Below are positions 28,501 through 36,362 of a stretch of 64,000 nt of DNA, one piece after another. The translations under genes were made by a program, and so were the position numbers. The notes beneath the pieces were generated by a model that did no database searches, had not been told where the DNA came from, and worked only from the letters and a program-made list of their open reading frames with translations. This stretch comes from Planctomycetaceae bacterium (GTDB taxonomy: Bacteria > Planctomycetota > Planctomycetia > Planctomycetales > Planctomycetaceae): NCBI GenBank assembly GCA_002726205.1, contig PBSL01000025.1, forward strand, positions 1 to 64,000, in the 5' to 3' direction. Position 1 is the first letter of the stretch. Each line of letters opens with the position of its first letter.

Positions 28501-29626
28501 CCAGGTCGCCGGCTGCCCCGTCCCCGGCGGTTCCGGCCGAGAGAGTGATCGTGATTTCACCTTTCTTGTCCGCGGCGGCCAGCTTGACCCGTAACGGTCG
28601 CACCGACACCAGGGGCGTTATCCGCGCCTGCCAGGGCTTGAAGTGTCCGACCGTCCCGGTTTGCCACAACAGCGGCTCCCACGCCTTGACCCTGTTCAAC
28701 AACGCGGGCACGTCGGCCGGGGTGGCGGTCCGCCAGGCAGCCGACAGTTCGGCCAGCAGCGACGAATCGCCGGGCCGGGACAACTGCTCCCAGATCCGCC
28801 GCAGGTAGGGAGCACTGAGTTTCTCGTCTGCAGCCACCCTGTCGATTGCCGCCGGATCGGCGCCGAAGGCCTTGCGATGCCGAACCGTCGCGGCGAGGTA
28901 GGCCGCCAGGTTCACACGGCCGTCGCTGCCGACATGCTGACGATACCGCCGCTGGATTCGTGACATCAGCGCATCGGTCCAGTCACGTCGAGTGACTCCC
29001 GGATCGAAACGGAAACCCTCGGGCAACAGAACCGCGTGGCGGGCGACCAACTTGGCAGCATCCAGGTACTTGTTCAACAACGACGGCGACATCACCAAAG
29101 CCTCACCGGTGTTGGTGAACCCCTCGCCGGCCGCCCCGTCCACGGGAAATTCTCTGGCGGGGTTCAACGCAATTCCCGTCAGATCACGAATGGTCTGCGT
29201 GTACTCGACGTTGCTCAGTCGCCTGAGCACCACGCGGCCGGGATCACCGGCCCTGGCATAGGCCTCGGCATCCAGGTAACGCCGCGCCCAGCCCCGCAGG
29301 CTCTTCTTTTCAGCCGGCGTCAACTGCGGAGCCCCCTTCGGAGGCATCTCGCCATCGTCGAGCATCTCGATCGACTTGACCCAGACCTTCGGGTCACGGC
29401 GAACTGCGGCCAGGGAATCAAAACGCTGGAGATCCAGTTCTCCCTTCTTCTTCTTCATCGAATGGCAGGTGACACAACGACGCAGAACCAGCTTCTTGAT
29501 CGATGAGGTGAACTCCCGACCCAGCGTCTCGAACGTCGCCGGCGGGGCCGCGGTCGCCACCGGCGGGCCAGCCACGACCACCAGTACTCCCAGGACCAAC
29601 AGCCAACCGCCCTGCCCTGCCCTCAT
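25523..29626 (-). CDS. DUF1587/1595/1592/1588/1585 planctomycete cytochrome protein
   Basis: A 1367-residue exported protein with signal peptide (LLVLGVLVVVAG) and a PSCyt-type heme site CVTCH at residues 51-55 followed by MPPKGAP. DUF1587 follows (RRLSNVEYTQTIRDLTG, about 130-190). After an unusually long middle part of roughly 500 residues come DUF1595 (AWRRPLSKGRQEELRALYRR), DUF1592 (SRLSYFLWSTLPD to ATLAHHYG), DUF1588 (GILGMASLLSKQSGASRTSP and a second heme-like CAVCHERIDPFGFALE) and DUF1585 (FCRKLLGFALGRAVE). The family's substrate is unknown; a redox role in the periplasm is inferred from the heme motifs. ATG at 29626 follows GGAGGAG. First gene of the four-gene run. Confidence 0.9.
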   Translation of the reverse strand: MRAGQGGWLLVLGVLVVVAGPPVATAAPPATFETLGREFTSSIKKLVLRRCVTCHSMKKKKGELDLQRFDSLAAVRRDPKVWVKSIEMLDDGEMPPKGAPQLTPAEKKSLRGWARRYLDAEAYARAGDPGRVVLRRLSNVEYTQTIRDLTGIALNPAREFPVDGAAGEGFTNTGEALVMSPSLLNKYLDAAKLVARHAVLLPEGFRFDPGVTRRDWTDALMSRIQRRYRQHVGSDGRVNLAAYLAATVRHRKAFGADPAAIDRVAADEKLSAPYLRRIWEQLSRPGDSSLLAELSAAWRTATPADVPALLNRVKAWEPLLWQTGTVGHFKPWQARITPLVSVRPLRVKLAAADKKGEITITLSAGTAGDGAAGDLVHWQLPRLVGGDRPTVLLRDVGAVAAGFARLHQLGVPATGRYLTAVAEVMATKGRVDVGRLATEKKLDRHLLSAWLVLTGVGDGETVRIPKHLAAGFLNRQGYDFIDGWGVQATPSLITNSSDNPVRVPGLMEPHAVAMHPSPTEFVAVGWRSPMSGTVRIEGLVKDVHANCGNGVDWRVELARGRTRRTLRDGTIELGKQQVIPAVGSIIVRPGDLISLKVGPRSGDHSCDLTRVNLVITELTGKKRAWNLETDVADTITAGNPHPDRHGHVDTWHFYQEPLKAAPGRSQVPEGSLLAGWLDATTPADREKLATRIEQLVAGPRPKKSEADIRLYDALTRIDGTLLSLVDPVAMAGDFRPKPGETLPGPDRRLFGAQPGLGSVAEADLVVQAPRVLQFRLPAVVAAGRELVVTGRLHPAGKGRGSVQLEAGAEGFPVERLKPGVPVVVAEKSPGAQRFRRAVGDFQDLFPAAMCYYRIVPVDEVITLVLFHREDESLRRLMCDDKQRRELEADWNELRFVSQDALKIHGTFDLFQGFASQVGKVETFEPLREPIRKRAEAFGKRLVKSEPIQVERLLEFTERAWRRPLSKGRQEELRALYRRFRGQGLDHKTAWRLLLTRILVSAHFLYKVEQPADGKLAQPVNDWELASRLSYFLWSTLPDGPLRRSAAKGELQDPAVLQRHAMRMLSDSRLRSLATEFAAQWIGIRGFDQHDEKNEKLFPEFATLRGAMYEESVKFFEHLFRNDRSLLEVLDADYTFVNATLAHHYGFDQQKPASGATSGWWRVDGLKRRGRGGILGMASLLSKQSGASRTSPVLRGNWVVETFLGEKLPKPPAKVPDLPESETDTNGLTIRQLVEKHRQVASCAVCHERIDPFGFALESFDAIGRFRERDLAGRPVDTRVTLKDGTRFEGLGGLRTYLLKKRRDEFVGQFCRKLLGFALGRAVELSDEPLLKRMQQDLRQKQFRVSAAMKAIVTSRQFRYHRGLLATK

Positions 29627-29679
29627 CACACTCCTCCACCACCGCTTGTCGTTGCCTGGGACGTCGATTAGCCTGCTAG

Positions 29680-29708
29680 ATCATAACCGAACCCGCTCGA
29701 GGCGTCAT
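29680..29708 (-). promoter_or_regulatory. Candidate sigma70-type promoter of the cytochrome operon
   Basis: Read on the minus strand, ATGACG (29708-29703) and TATGAT (29685-29680) are separated by 17 bases, a good match to the -10 consensus and four of six -35 positions. It would start transcription about 45 bases before the ATG at 29626. The same 124-base gap must also contain the promoter for the divergent Nramp-like gene, for which no clear elements are seen. Confidence 0.4.
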
Positions 29709-29750
29709 TGTGTCGAACTTCCGACCGGTTCCATTCTACATCGATTGCCC

Positions 29751-31598
29751 ATGAGCATCTCTCCGGCCAACGATGACGCGTCCGAAAAACCGGTCGAGGA
29801 GCAAGCGTGGCGTCCCCGGACCTGCCTGCCCGACTGGGGTGATGCCGAGTTGCCGCTGCCAAGGCCCCTGGGCCTGAAGAACCTGGCCGGCTTCATCGGA
29901 CCGGGAATCGTGATGTGCGGCATCCAGCTTGCCGGTGGCGAATGGTTGCTGGGAGCCGAAATCACCGCCCGCTACGGCGGCAGCCTGATGTGGATCGCCG
30001 CGATCGCGATCCTCGGACAGGTCTTCTACAACATCGAATGCGGACGTTATACGCTGTACTGCGGTGAACCGGTCTTTACCGGGTTCATGCGGGCCCGGCC
30101 CGGTCCGCGATTCTGGATCGGCATCTTCGTGCTGTTAAGCCTCGGGGCCTTCATCCCCGCGCTTTCGACCACCGCGGCGACCGTCATCGCCGCACTCTAC
30201 CTCGACCGTCCTCCCGGGCCAGACGACAAGGCGCTGGTCAACACGCTGGGTTACCTGTTGCTGGGCGGTGTCACGCTGCCGATCCTCGTCGGCGGAAAAA
30301 TCTACAACATGATGCAGGTGGTCATGACCACCAAGATCGTGATCGTGCTCGGGTTCTGCATGCTGATCGGTGTGACGATGGTCAGTGCCGAGAACTGGAG
30401 CAACGTCTTTGGCGGCTTCTTCAAGATCGGCAACGTGCCGGTCGTCAGCGGTGAGGACGCCAACGGAAACGGGCAGTTGGACGCCGGCGAGGATTTCGAT
30501 CGCGACGGACACCTCGACGGCATCGAACCGTACCAACTCGATCTCTATGGCGCCGTCGTGCCACCGGCTCCCGAAGACGATCTCGACGGCGACGGTTACC
30601 ACGACAAGAACGGGACCGGTTTCGAGGACCTGGATGGCGACGGGCGGTGGGATGGTGAAAATGTCGACAACGTGATCACCGCCTTGTTCGGCGACAACGA
30701 GATGCCGCTGATTTTTCTTGCCCAGATCGCCCTGCTGGGCGCCTTTGCCGGTTTCGCCGGCGGAGGCGGACTGAGCAACTCCACCTATTCCAACTACGTC
30801 CGCGACAAGGGCTGGGGTGTCGGTGGCCAGGTGGGAGCGATCCCCAGTGCGGTGGGGGGGCGCGAGATCTCGCTGTCACACGTCGGCAAGGTCTTCCCGC
30901 TGACAGCTGAAAACATGGTCCGCTGGAAGGCCTGGTGGAAGTACATCATCACTGATCAACTGTTGATCTGGGCCCCCGGCTGCATCATGGGCATGGCCCT
31001 GCCCGCGTTGCTCTCGATCCAGTTCGCACCGCATTCGGAGATGTTCGGCGATCCCGCCCGACCCGACTACACCCAGGCCATCATGACCGCCGACGGCATG
31101 CGGCACGCACCGGGACTCTCGGCGGGGCTGCAGGAAACGCTGTGGGTCGCCACGCTGATGATCGGATTGCTGGTGTTGCTGCCCAGCCAGATGTCGATCG
31201 TCGAACACGTCTGCCGCCACTGGACCGACATTCTCTGGTCGGGCAGCCGCAAGGTCCGCGACACGATGCAGCCGCACGAGGTCCGCAAGATCTACTACAC
31301 GATCCTGGTCCTTTACGTCACCTGGACCTTCGTGGGAGCCTATCTGTTTCAGACCTACGGCAAGCCCAAGTTGATGGTGCTTGTCGTCGCCAATCTCAGC
31401 AATATCGCCCTGGGCTTCACCGCCTTCTTCATTCTCCGCAACAATCTCGTCTATCTGCCCCGGCAACTGCGACCACGCTGGATCAATCGCATTGGCATTT
31501 GCTTCTGCGGTTTCTTCTACTTGGGGATCGCGGGGCTGGTCTTTGTCCAGAAGCAGATCCCGATGCTCCAGGAATTCCTCGGCCTGACCGACCAGTGA
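29751..31598 (+). CDS. Nramp-like metal ion transporter with EF-hand-like insertion
   Basis: A 615-residue inner-membrane protein with about eleven hydrophobic segments. The first helix region GLKNLAGFIGPGIVMCGIQLAGGEWLLG resembles the Nramp substrate-binding segment, and AFAGFAGGGGLSNSTYSNYV and the PSAVGGREISL loop are typical of the planctomycete/actinobacterial branch of this superfamily. It should move a divalent metal or related cation with protons. Between two membrane segments (about residues 234-308, bases 30451-30675) lies an acidic insertion with EF-hand-like loops: DANGNGQLDAGE, DFDRDGHLDGIE, DLDGDGYHD and DLDGDGRWDGE. The ATG at 29751 is the last one before the conserved region. 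The E1 gene follows after 32 bases. Confidence 0.8.
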   Translation: MSISPANDDASEKPVEEQAWRPRTCLPDWGDAELPLPRPLGLKNLAGFIGPGIVMCGIQLAGGEWLLGAEITARYGGSLMWIAAIAILGQVFYNIECGRYTLYCGEPVFTGFMRARPGPRFWIGIFVLLSLGAFIPALSTTAATVIAALYLDRPPGPDDKALVNTLGYLLLGGVTLPILVGGKIYNMMQVVMTTKIVIVLGFCMLIGVTMVSAENWSNVFGGFFKIGNVPVVSGEDANGNGQLDAGEDFDRDGHLDGIEPYQLDLYGAVVPPAPEDDLDGDGYHDKNGTGFEDLDGDGRWDGENVDNVITALFGDNEMPLIFLAQIALLGAFAGFAGGGGLSNSTYSNYVRDKGWGVGGQVGAIPSAVGGREISLSHVGKVFPLTAENMVRWKAWWKYIITDQLLIWAPGCIMGMALPALLSIQFAPHSEMFGDPARPDYTQAIMTADGMRHAPGLSAGLQETLWVATLMIGLLVLLPSQMSIVEHVCRHWTDILWSGSRKVRDTMQPHEVRKIYYTILVLYVTWTFVGAYLFQTYGKPKLMVLVVANLSNIALGFTAFFILRNNLVYLPRQLRPRWINRIGICFCGFFYLGIAGLVFVQKQIPMLQEFLGLTDQ

Positions 31599-31630
31599 CC
31601 CCGCAACCAGCTTTCCAGGCGGATGCCTCC

Positions 31631-33631
31631 ATGACCACCGCAGTCACCACGCTCCCGGAAAAAGACACGCTGCTCGATCTCTACCGGACGATGCAGGTCA
31701 TCCGTCAGTGCGAGGAAGAACTGGCCCGCTGCCACCAGCGGGGGTTGGTGCACGGCGCCTGCCACACGTACGTGGGCGAAGAGGCCATTGCCACGGGTGT
31801 CTGCAGCCACCTGGACCGGACCGATGTCGTTTTCAGCACCCACCGCGGTCACGGGCACGCCCTGGCCAAGGGGCTGGAACCGCGACAGTTGATTGCCGAG
31901 CTCTTCGGGAAGGAAACCGGATGCTCGGGAGGCCGCGGCGGCAGCATGCACCTGTTCAGCCCCGAGATCGGGCTGATGGGCACCAGCGGAATCGTCGCCA
32001 GTTGCATCCTGCAATCCACCGGTGGCGGCTACACCATCAAGCTCGCCGGCGACGAACGGGTCTCGATCTGCTTCTTCGGCGACGGGGCCGTCAACAACGG
32101 GGCGTTCCACGAGGGCCTGAACATGGCCAAGATCTGGAACCTGCCGGTGATCTTCGTCTGCGAGAACAATGGATTTGCCACCGAGGTGCCCTTCGGCGAG
32201 TCCAGCGCCATTCCCGACGTGGGACGACGGGCCCAGAACTACGGCATGCCCGGGCTGGAACTGGACGGCAACGATGTCCTGGACATCCACGAGAAGGCCG
32301 GCGAGGCGATTGCCCGGGCTCGCTCGGGGGAAGGCCCCACCCTGATCGAGTGCAAGACCTACCGCACCCGGACCCACGCCGAGGGCATGAGCGACTTCAC
32401 TTATCGCACCCGGGAAGAGGTTGAAGAGTGGAAGAAGAAGTGCCCGATCCTGCGGCTGAAGAACCAGATTCTCGAGCAGGGACTCGTCGAGACTCACGAG
32501 TTGGACACGATCGACGACGAGGTCAGCCAACTGATCGACGAGTCGCGTCAGTTTGCCGAGGACAGCCCCTGGCCCGACCCGGCCTCGGCGACCACACACG
32601 TCTACTCGGCCTCCTCCGAGGAACCGGCTCCGGTCGCAGAACCGGACCCGGGAACCCGTGAATTGAACTTCGTGCAGGCCACGCACGAAGCACTGAGCGA
32701 AGAGATGGCCAAGAACCCCAGGATTTTCGTGATGGGCGAGGGGATTGGAGCCCGGGGCGGAAACTTCAACACGACCAGTGGGTTGTTCGACATCTACGGC
32801 GGCGCCCGCCTGTGCGACACGCCGATCTGCGAACGCGGTTTCGTGGGGCTGGGCTGCGGCGCCGCGATGACTGGCAGCCGACCGGTCATCGACTTCATGT
32901 TCGCCGACTTCGTCAACGACGCCTTCGGCGAACTGGTCAACCAGATCGCGAAGATGCAGTACATGAGCAGCGGACGACTGACGATGCCGATCCTGCTGCG
33001 CGGCTGCATCGGCATCGGACACTCGGCCGCCACTCACCACTCGGGCAACTACTACCCCCTCTACGCTCATTTCCCTGGCTTCCGGGTCGTTGTGCCGTCG
33101 AACGCCTACGACGCCAAGGGCCTGTTCCGCAAGGCCCTGACCTGCGACGACCCGGTCATCTTCCTGGAACACCGGGAGTTGTTGACGGCCAAAACAGCCG
33201 TGCCCGAACAGGAGTACGAGATCGAGTTCGGCCGGGCGGCCGTGGTCCGGACAGGGACCGACGTGACGGTCGTCGCGATCGCGCGAATGGTCCACCACGT
33301 GCTGGAGGTGATCGACGAACTGGCAGCCGACGGCATCTCCGTGGAACTCATCGATCCTCGCACGGTCCTGCCGCTGGACACCGAGACGATCCGGGCCAGC
33401 GTGGCCAGGACCGGCCGATTGCTGGTTGTCGACGAAACGTTTCCCGTCGCCGGCATTGCCTCGCAGATTGCCGCCGTGCAGGCCGACCTCGGCTTCGACG
33501 ACCTCGACGCCCCGATCAAGAGACTTCACGGGGCCTTCACGCCGACCCCCTACAGCCCGGCACTCGAATCAGCCGTCGTTCCCACCCCGGAAATGGTGGC
33601 CAACGCAGTCCGTGAACTGGTGGCCGAATAA
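31631..33631 (+). CDS. Fused E1 alpha-beta 2-oxoacid (pyruvate/acetoin type) dehydrogenase
   Basis: A 666-residue fusion of the two thiamine-diphosphate-dependent E1 subunits. The alpha part (about residues 1-325) has ACHTYVGEEAIATG, STHRGHGHALAKG, CSGGRGGSMHL and the TPP motif GDGAVNNGAFHE through CENN. After an acidic/proline linker (about 320-345) comes the beta part with FVMGEGIGARGG, ICERGFVGLG, VIDFMFADF, RGCIGIGHSAATHHSG and VVDETFPVAGIA. The complex decarboxylates a 2-oxoacid or cleaves acetoin and passes the acyl group to the lipoyl domain of the E2, whose ATG overlaps this stop (TAATG). The alpha part resembles PdhA/AcoA equally, so pyruvate, branched 2-oxoacids and acetoin are all possible. 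Confidence 0.85.
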   Translation: MTTAVTTLPEKDTLLDLYRTMQVIRQCEEELARCHQRGLVHGACHTYVGEEAIATGVCSHLDRTDVVFSTHRGHGHALAKGLEPRQLIAELFGKETGCSGGRGGSMHLFSPEIGLMGTSGIVASCILQSTGGGYTIKLAGDERVSICFFGDGAVNNGAFHEGLNMAKIWNLPVIFVCENNGFATEVPFGESSAIPDVGRRAQNYGMPGLELDGNDVLDIHEKAGEAIARARSGEGPTLIECKTYRTRTHAEGMSDFTYRTREEVEEWKKKCPILRLKNQILEQGLVETHELDTIDDEVSQLIDESRQFAEDSPWPDPASATTHVYSASSEEPAPVAEPDPGTRELNFVQATHEALSEEMAKNPRIFVMGEGIGARGGNFNTTSGLFDIYGGARLCDTPICERGFVGLGCGAAMTGSRPVIDFMFADFVNDAFGELVNQIAKMQYMSSGRLTMPILLRGCIGIGHSAATHHSGNYYPLYAHFPGFRVVVPSNAYDAKGLFRKALTCDDPVIFLEHRELLTAKTAVPEQEYEIEFGRAAVVRTGTDVTVVAIARMVHHVLEVIDELAADGISVELIDPRTVLPLDTETIRASVARTGRLLVVDETFPVAGIASQIAAVQADLGFDDLDAPIKRLHGAFTPTPYSPALESAVVPTPEMVANAVRELVAE

Positions 33632-34824
33632 TGGCACATCCCATCCAGATCCCCCGGCTCGGCTGGAGCATGGAAGAGGGCATCTTCATCGAGTGGTTGA
33701 AGCAGGACGGCGACCGGATCGAACCCGGCGACCTGCTCTACAACCTCGAGGGAGAAAAAGCGATCCAGGAGATCGAGTCGATCGATGCGGGGTTCCTGAG
33801 AATCCCCGACAATGCCCCCGCCGAGGGTGAAACCGTCCTTGTCGGCCAGGTGATCGGCTGGCTATGTGCCGAGGACGAAGCGGTTCCCGAGCTGCCGGTG
33901 ACCACGGTCCCCGCGGCTTCGGTCGCCCCGGCAGCGACGCCGGCAGCGGTCCCGGCCAACATCCGCTCAGCCGAACCGGCAACCCGACCACCGGTGTCCA
34001 CACCGCGAGCCCGCCGCGTGGCCTCAGAGTTAGGAGTCGACTGGACCACGCTGACTGGCAGCGGACGCAACGGCCGGATTCGTGAACGCGATGTCCGTGC
34101 GGCCACCAGCGGCGGCAGTCCGGTTGCCTCCACCGCCGATACGGTATCGGAATCCAGTTCGTCGGTGCGGCACACGATCGCCAACCGCATGCTGATCGCC
34201 TCGCAAACAACCGCGCCGGTCACACTGACCACCACCGCCGACGCGACGCAACTGGTCAGCCTCCGGCAACAGTTCCAGGCCGCCGCCGCCGACGCCAGGC
34301 CACCGGGCTACAACGATCTGCTGATCAAGCTGACCGGCATCGTCCTGCGGAATCACCCGCTGCTGCGTGCCCGCTGGACCGAAAACGGGATCGAAGTCAG
34401 CGAGACAATCGATATCGGCCTGGCTGTGGATACCGAGGCCGGGCTGATCGTTCCCGTCGTCCGCGATCCGGGCGGGACACCGTTGAGAACCCTCTGCGCC
34501 AGCATTTCCGACCTCGTTGAGCGTGGCCGTGAACGACGTTTGACCGCCGACGAGATGTCGGGGGGGGCCTTCACGATCACGAACCTGGGAAGTTTTGGCA
34601 TCGATGCCTTCACACCGATCCTCAACCTGCCCCAATCGGCCATCCTGGGCATCGGACGAATCCGCCGGGTCCCGGCCATCGACGGTGACGAGTTCGTGGC
34701 CCGTGATCAACTCGCGCTGTCGCTGACGTTCGACCATCGCGTACTCGACGGCGCCACCGCCGCCGCCTTTCTCGCCGAGCTGGTCCAGGCGATCGAGACT
34801 CCCGGTGCGATGCTTGCCGGCTAA
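33631..34824 (+). CDS. Dihydrolipoamide acyltransferase (E2) of 2-oxoacid dehydrogenase
   Basis: A 397-residue E2. The N-terminal lipoyl domain carries the lipoylation lysine in GEKAIQEIE (Lys43), a diverged form of the usual ETDKA motif. A Pro/Ala linker leads to the E3/E1-binding domain (TPRARRVASELGVDW to GRNGRIRERDVRAA, about residues 125-165), and the catalytic domain ends with the active-site FDHRVLDG (His369). It transfers the acyl group from lipoate to CoA. Its start overlaps the E1 stop by one base, so production is coupled. No dihydrolipoamide dehydrogenase (E3) gene is seen nearby; a shared E3 elsewhere is assumed. Confidence 0.9.
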   Translation: MAHPIQIPRLGWSMEEGIFIEWLKQDGDRIEPGDLLYNLEGEKAIQEIESIDAGFLRIPDNAPAEGETVLVGQVIGWLCAEDEAVPELPVTTVPAASVAPAATPAAVPANIRSAEPATRPPVSTPRARRVASELGVDWTTLTGSGRNGRIRERDVRAATSGGSPVASTADTVSESSSSVRHTIANRMLIASQTTAPVTLTTTADATQLVSLRQQFQAAAADARPPGYNDLLIKLTGIVLRNHPLLRARWTENGIEVSETIDIGLAVDTEAGLIVPVVRDPGGTPLRTLCASISDLVERGRERRLTADEMSGGAFTITNLGSFGIDAFTPILNLPQSAILGIGRIRRVPAIDGDEFVARDQLALSLTFDHRVLDGATAAAFLAELVQAIETPGAMLAG

Positions 34825-34842
34825 GGCTCTCGAGTGTTCCTG

Positions 34843-34872
34843 TTGAGAAACCCCCGGGGAACCGATTACACT
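34843..34872 (+). promoter_or_regulatory. Candidate promoter for the DUF1501/PQQ gene run
   Basis: TTGAGA (34843-34848) and TACACT (34867-34872) are separated by 18 bases in the 137-base gap after the E2 gene, about 90 bases before the DUF1501 start. The -35 hexamer matches the consensus at five of six positions and the -10 at four of six. Confidence 0.4.
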
Positions 34873-34961
34873 GGCATCCGCTGTGCTGGTGACAACCCGG
34901 CTGTTCCATCGGAAGGATTCCGCTGGGTGGGTTGTCCATCGTGTGGTTTGGGAGAGTCTCG

Positions 34962-36320
34962 ATGTTGACCGTACTCGGTGACAGGTTCCAGTACTGTGAC
35001 GGTCTGACACGCCGCTCGTTCCTCAAGATCGGCAGCCTGTCGGTTGGAGCCGCGAGCCTGCCGGTTTGCCTGCCGCAGATCCTTGCCGCCGAATCGGCCT
35101 CGGGCCGCAAGACCCAGAAGTCGGTCATCATGGTCTACATGTCCGGTGGCCAATCGCACCAGGACACGTTTGACCTGAAGATGGAGGCTCCCGCAGCGAT
35201 CCGGGGCGAATTCACCCCGATCCAGACCAGCGTCCCGGGAACCCAGATCTGTGAGAAACTGCCGAAGATGGCAGCCATCATGGACAAGTGCACGGTGATC
35301 CGTTCAGTGGTTGGTCAACGTGACGAGCACACGAGCTGGCAGAACCTGACCGGGTATCCGATGAACCAGGCCAAGCGCGAGCGACGTCCGAACTTCGGGT
35401 CGGTCGTCTCGCGAATCCAGGGCCAGACCAACCCGATCACGCCGGCCTTCATCGACCTGTTCCCGACGATGAAACATCGCCCCTACAACAGCGGCAACGC
35501 CGGATACCTCGGACCGGCCTTCAACCAGATCCGCACCGATGGCGAGAATCTCGCCAGCATGAAATTGCGTTACATCAATCGCGGTCGTTTCGGCGGTCGA
35601 CAGAAACTGCTGCGTCAATTCGACCAGTTGCGACGAACCGCCGACCACGCCGAAACCAAGGTCAGCAGCCAGGTCGACGAAAACTACACCCGCGCCTTCG
35701 ACGTACTCACTTCTTCCCGACTCGTCGACGCCCTGGACGTCACCAAGGAAGACCCCGCGGTGCGAGAGCGTTATGGCAAGGGGTCGTCAAATCACCTCGG
35801 AGACGGCGCCCCGATGTGGAACGACCAGTTGCTGGTCGCCCGCCGGTTGGTCGAGGCCGGTGTCCGTGTCGTCACCGTCGCCTACGGCTTCTGGGATACC
35901 CACGGCAACAATTTCGGCCACCTGAAGAAACACCTGCCACTCTGGGATACCGGGATCTCGGCACTGATCAGCGACCTCTACACACGGGGCCTCGACCAGG
36001 ACGTCACGGTTTGTGTCTGGGACGAGTTCGGTCGAACACCGAAGATCAACAAGAACGCCGGTCGTGATCACTGGTCCCCGGTCAATTATGCCCTGCTAGC
36101 CGGCGGCGGAATGAAAATGGGACAGATGATCGGAACCACCGAGAAGACCGGTGGTTATGCCGAAAGCCGTCCCGTTCACTACCGCGACATCCTGGCAACA
36201 CTCTATCGCAACCTGGGCATCGACTCGGACGAGATGGTGCGCAACCAGACCGACCTCCCAGTTCCGATCCTGCCAAGCCACGCCGAACCCATCCGCGAAC
36301 TGGTCGGCCGACTGGACTGA
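34962..36320 (+). CDS. DUF1501 family exported protein
   Basis: A 452-residue DUF1501 protein with a twin-arginine-like leader (LTRRSFLKIGSLSVGAASLP, about residues 15-34). Matching blocks are VIMVYMSGGQSHQDTFDLK, the VIRSVVGQRDEHTS block, the AYGFWDTHGNNF block and WDEFGRTPKINKNAGRDHW. The ATG at 34962 is preceded by GGAGAG at 6 bases; an in-frame ATG at 34932 lacks such a site. The PQQ-type fusion protein gene starts 42 bases downstream, and both may share the promoter at 34843-34872. Function unknown. Confidence 0.9.
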   Translation: MLTVLGDRFQYCDGLTRRSFLKIGSLSVGAASLPVCLPQILAAESASGRKTQKSVIMVYMSGGQSHQDTFDLKMEAPAAIRGEFTPIQTSVPGTQICEKLPKMAAIMDKCTVIRSVVGQRDEHTSWQNLTGYPMNQAKRERRPNFGSVVSRIQGQTNPITPAFIDLFPTMKHRPYNSGNAGYLGPAFNQIRTDGENLASMKLRYINRGRFGGRQKLLRQFDQLRRTADHAETKVSSQVDENYTRAFDVLTSSRLVDALDVTKEDPAVRERYGKGSSNHLGDGAPMWNDQLLVARRLVEAGVRVVTVAYGFWDTHGNNFGHLKKHLPLWDTGISALISDLYTRGLDQDVTVCVWDEFGRTPKINKNAGRDHWSPVNYALLAGGGMKMGQMIGTTEKTGGYAESRPVHYRDILATLYRNLGIDSDEMVRNQTDLPVPILPSHAEPIRELVGRLD

Positions 36321-36362
36321 TTGTCTCGCCCGCTAGAACCTGTAATCGGGAGCAAGGTGACA

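Noticed and set aside
31517-33529. 670-codon minus-strand frame opposite the E1 gene
   Set aside because: Antisense shadow of a well-recognised enzyme; composition rich in Val, Asp, Gln and His is typical of reversed GC-rich coding sequence.
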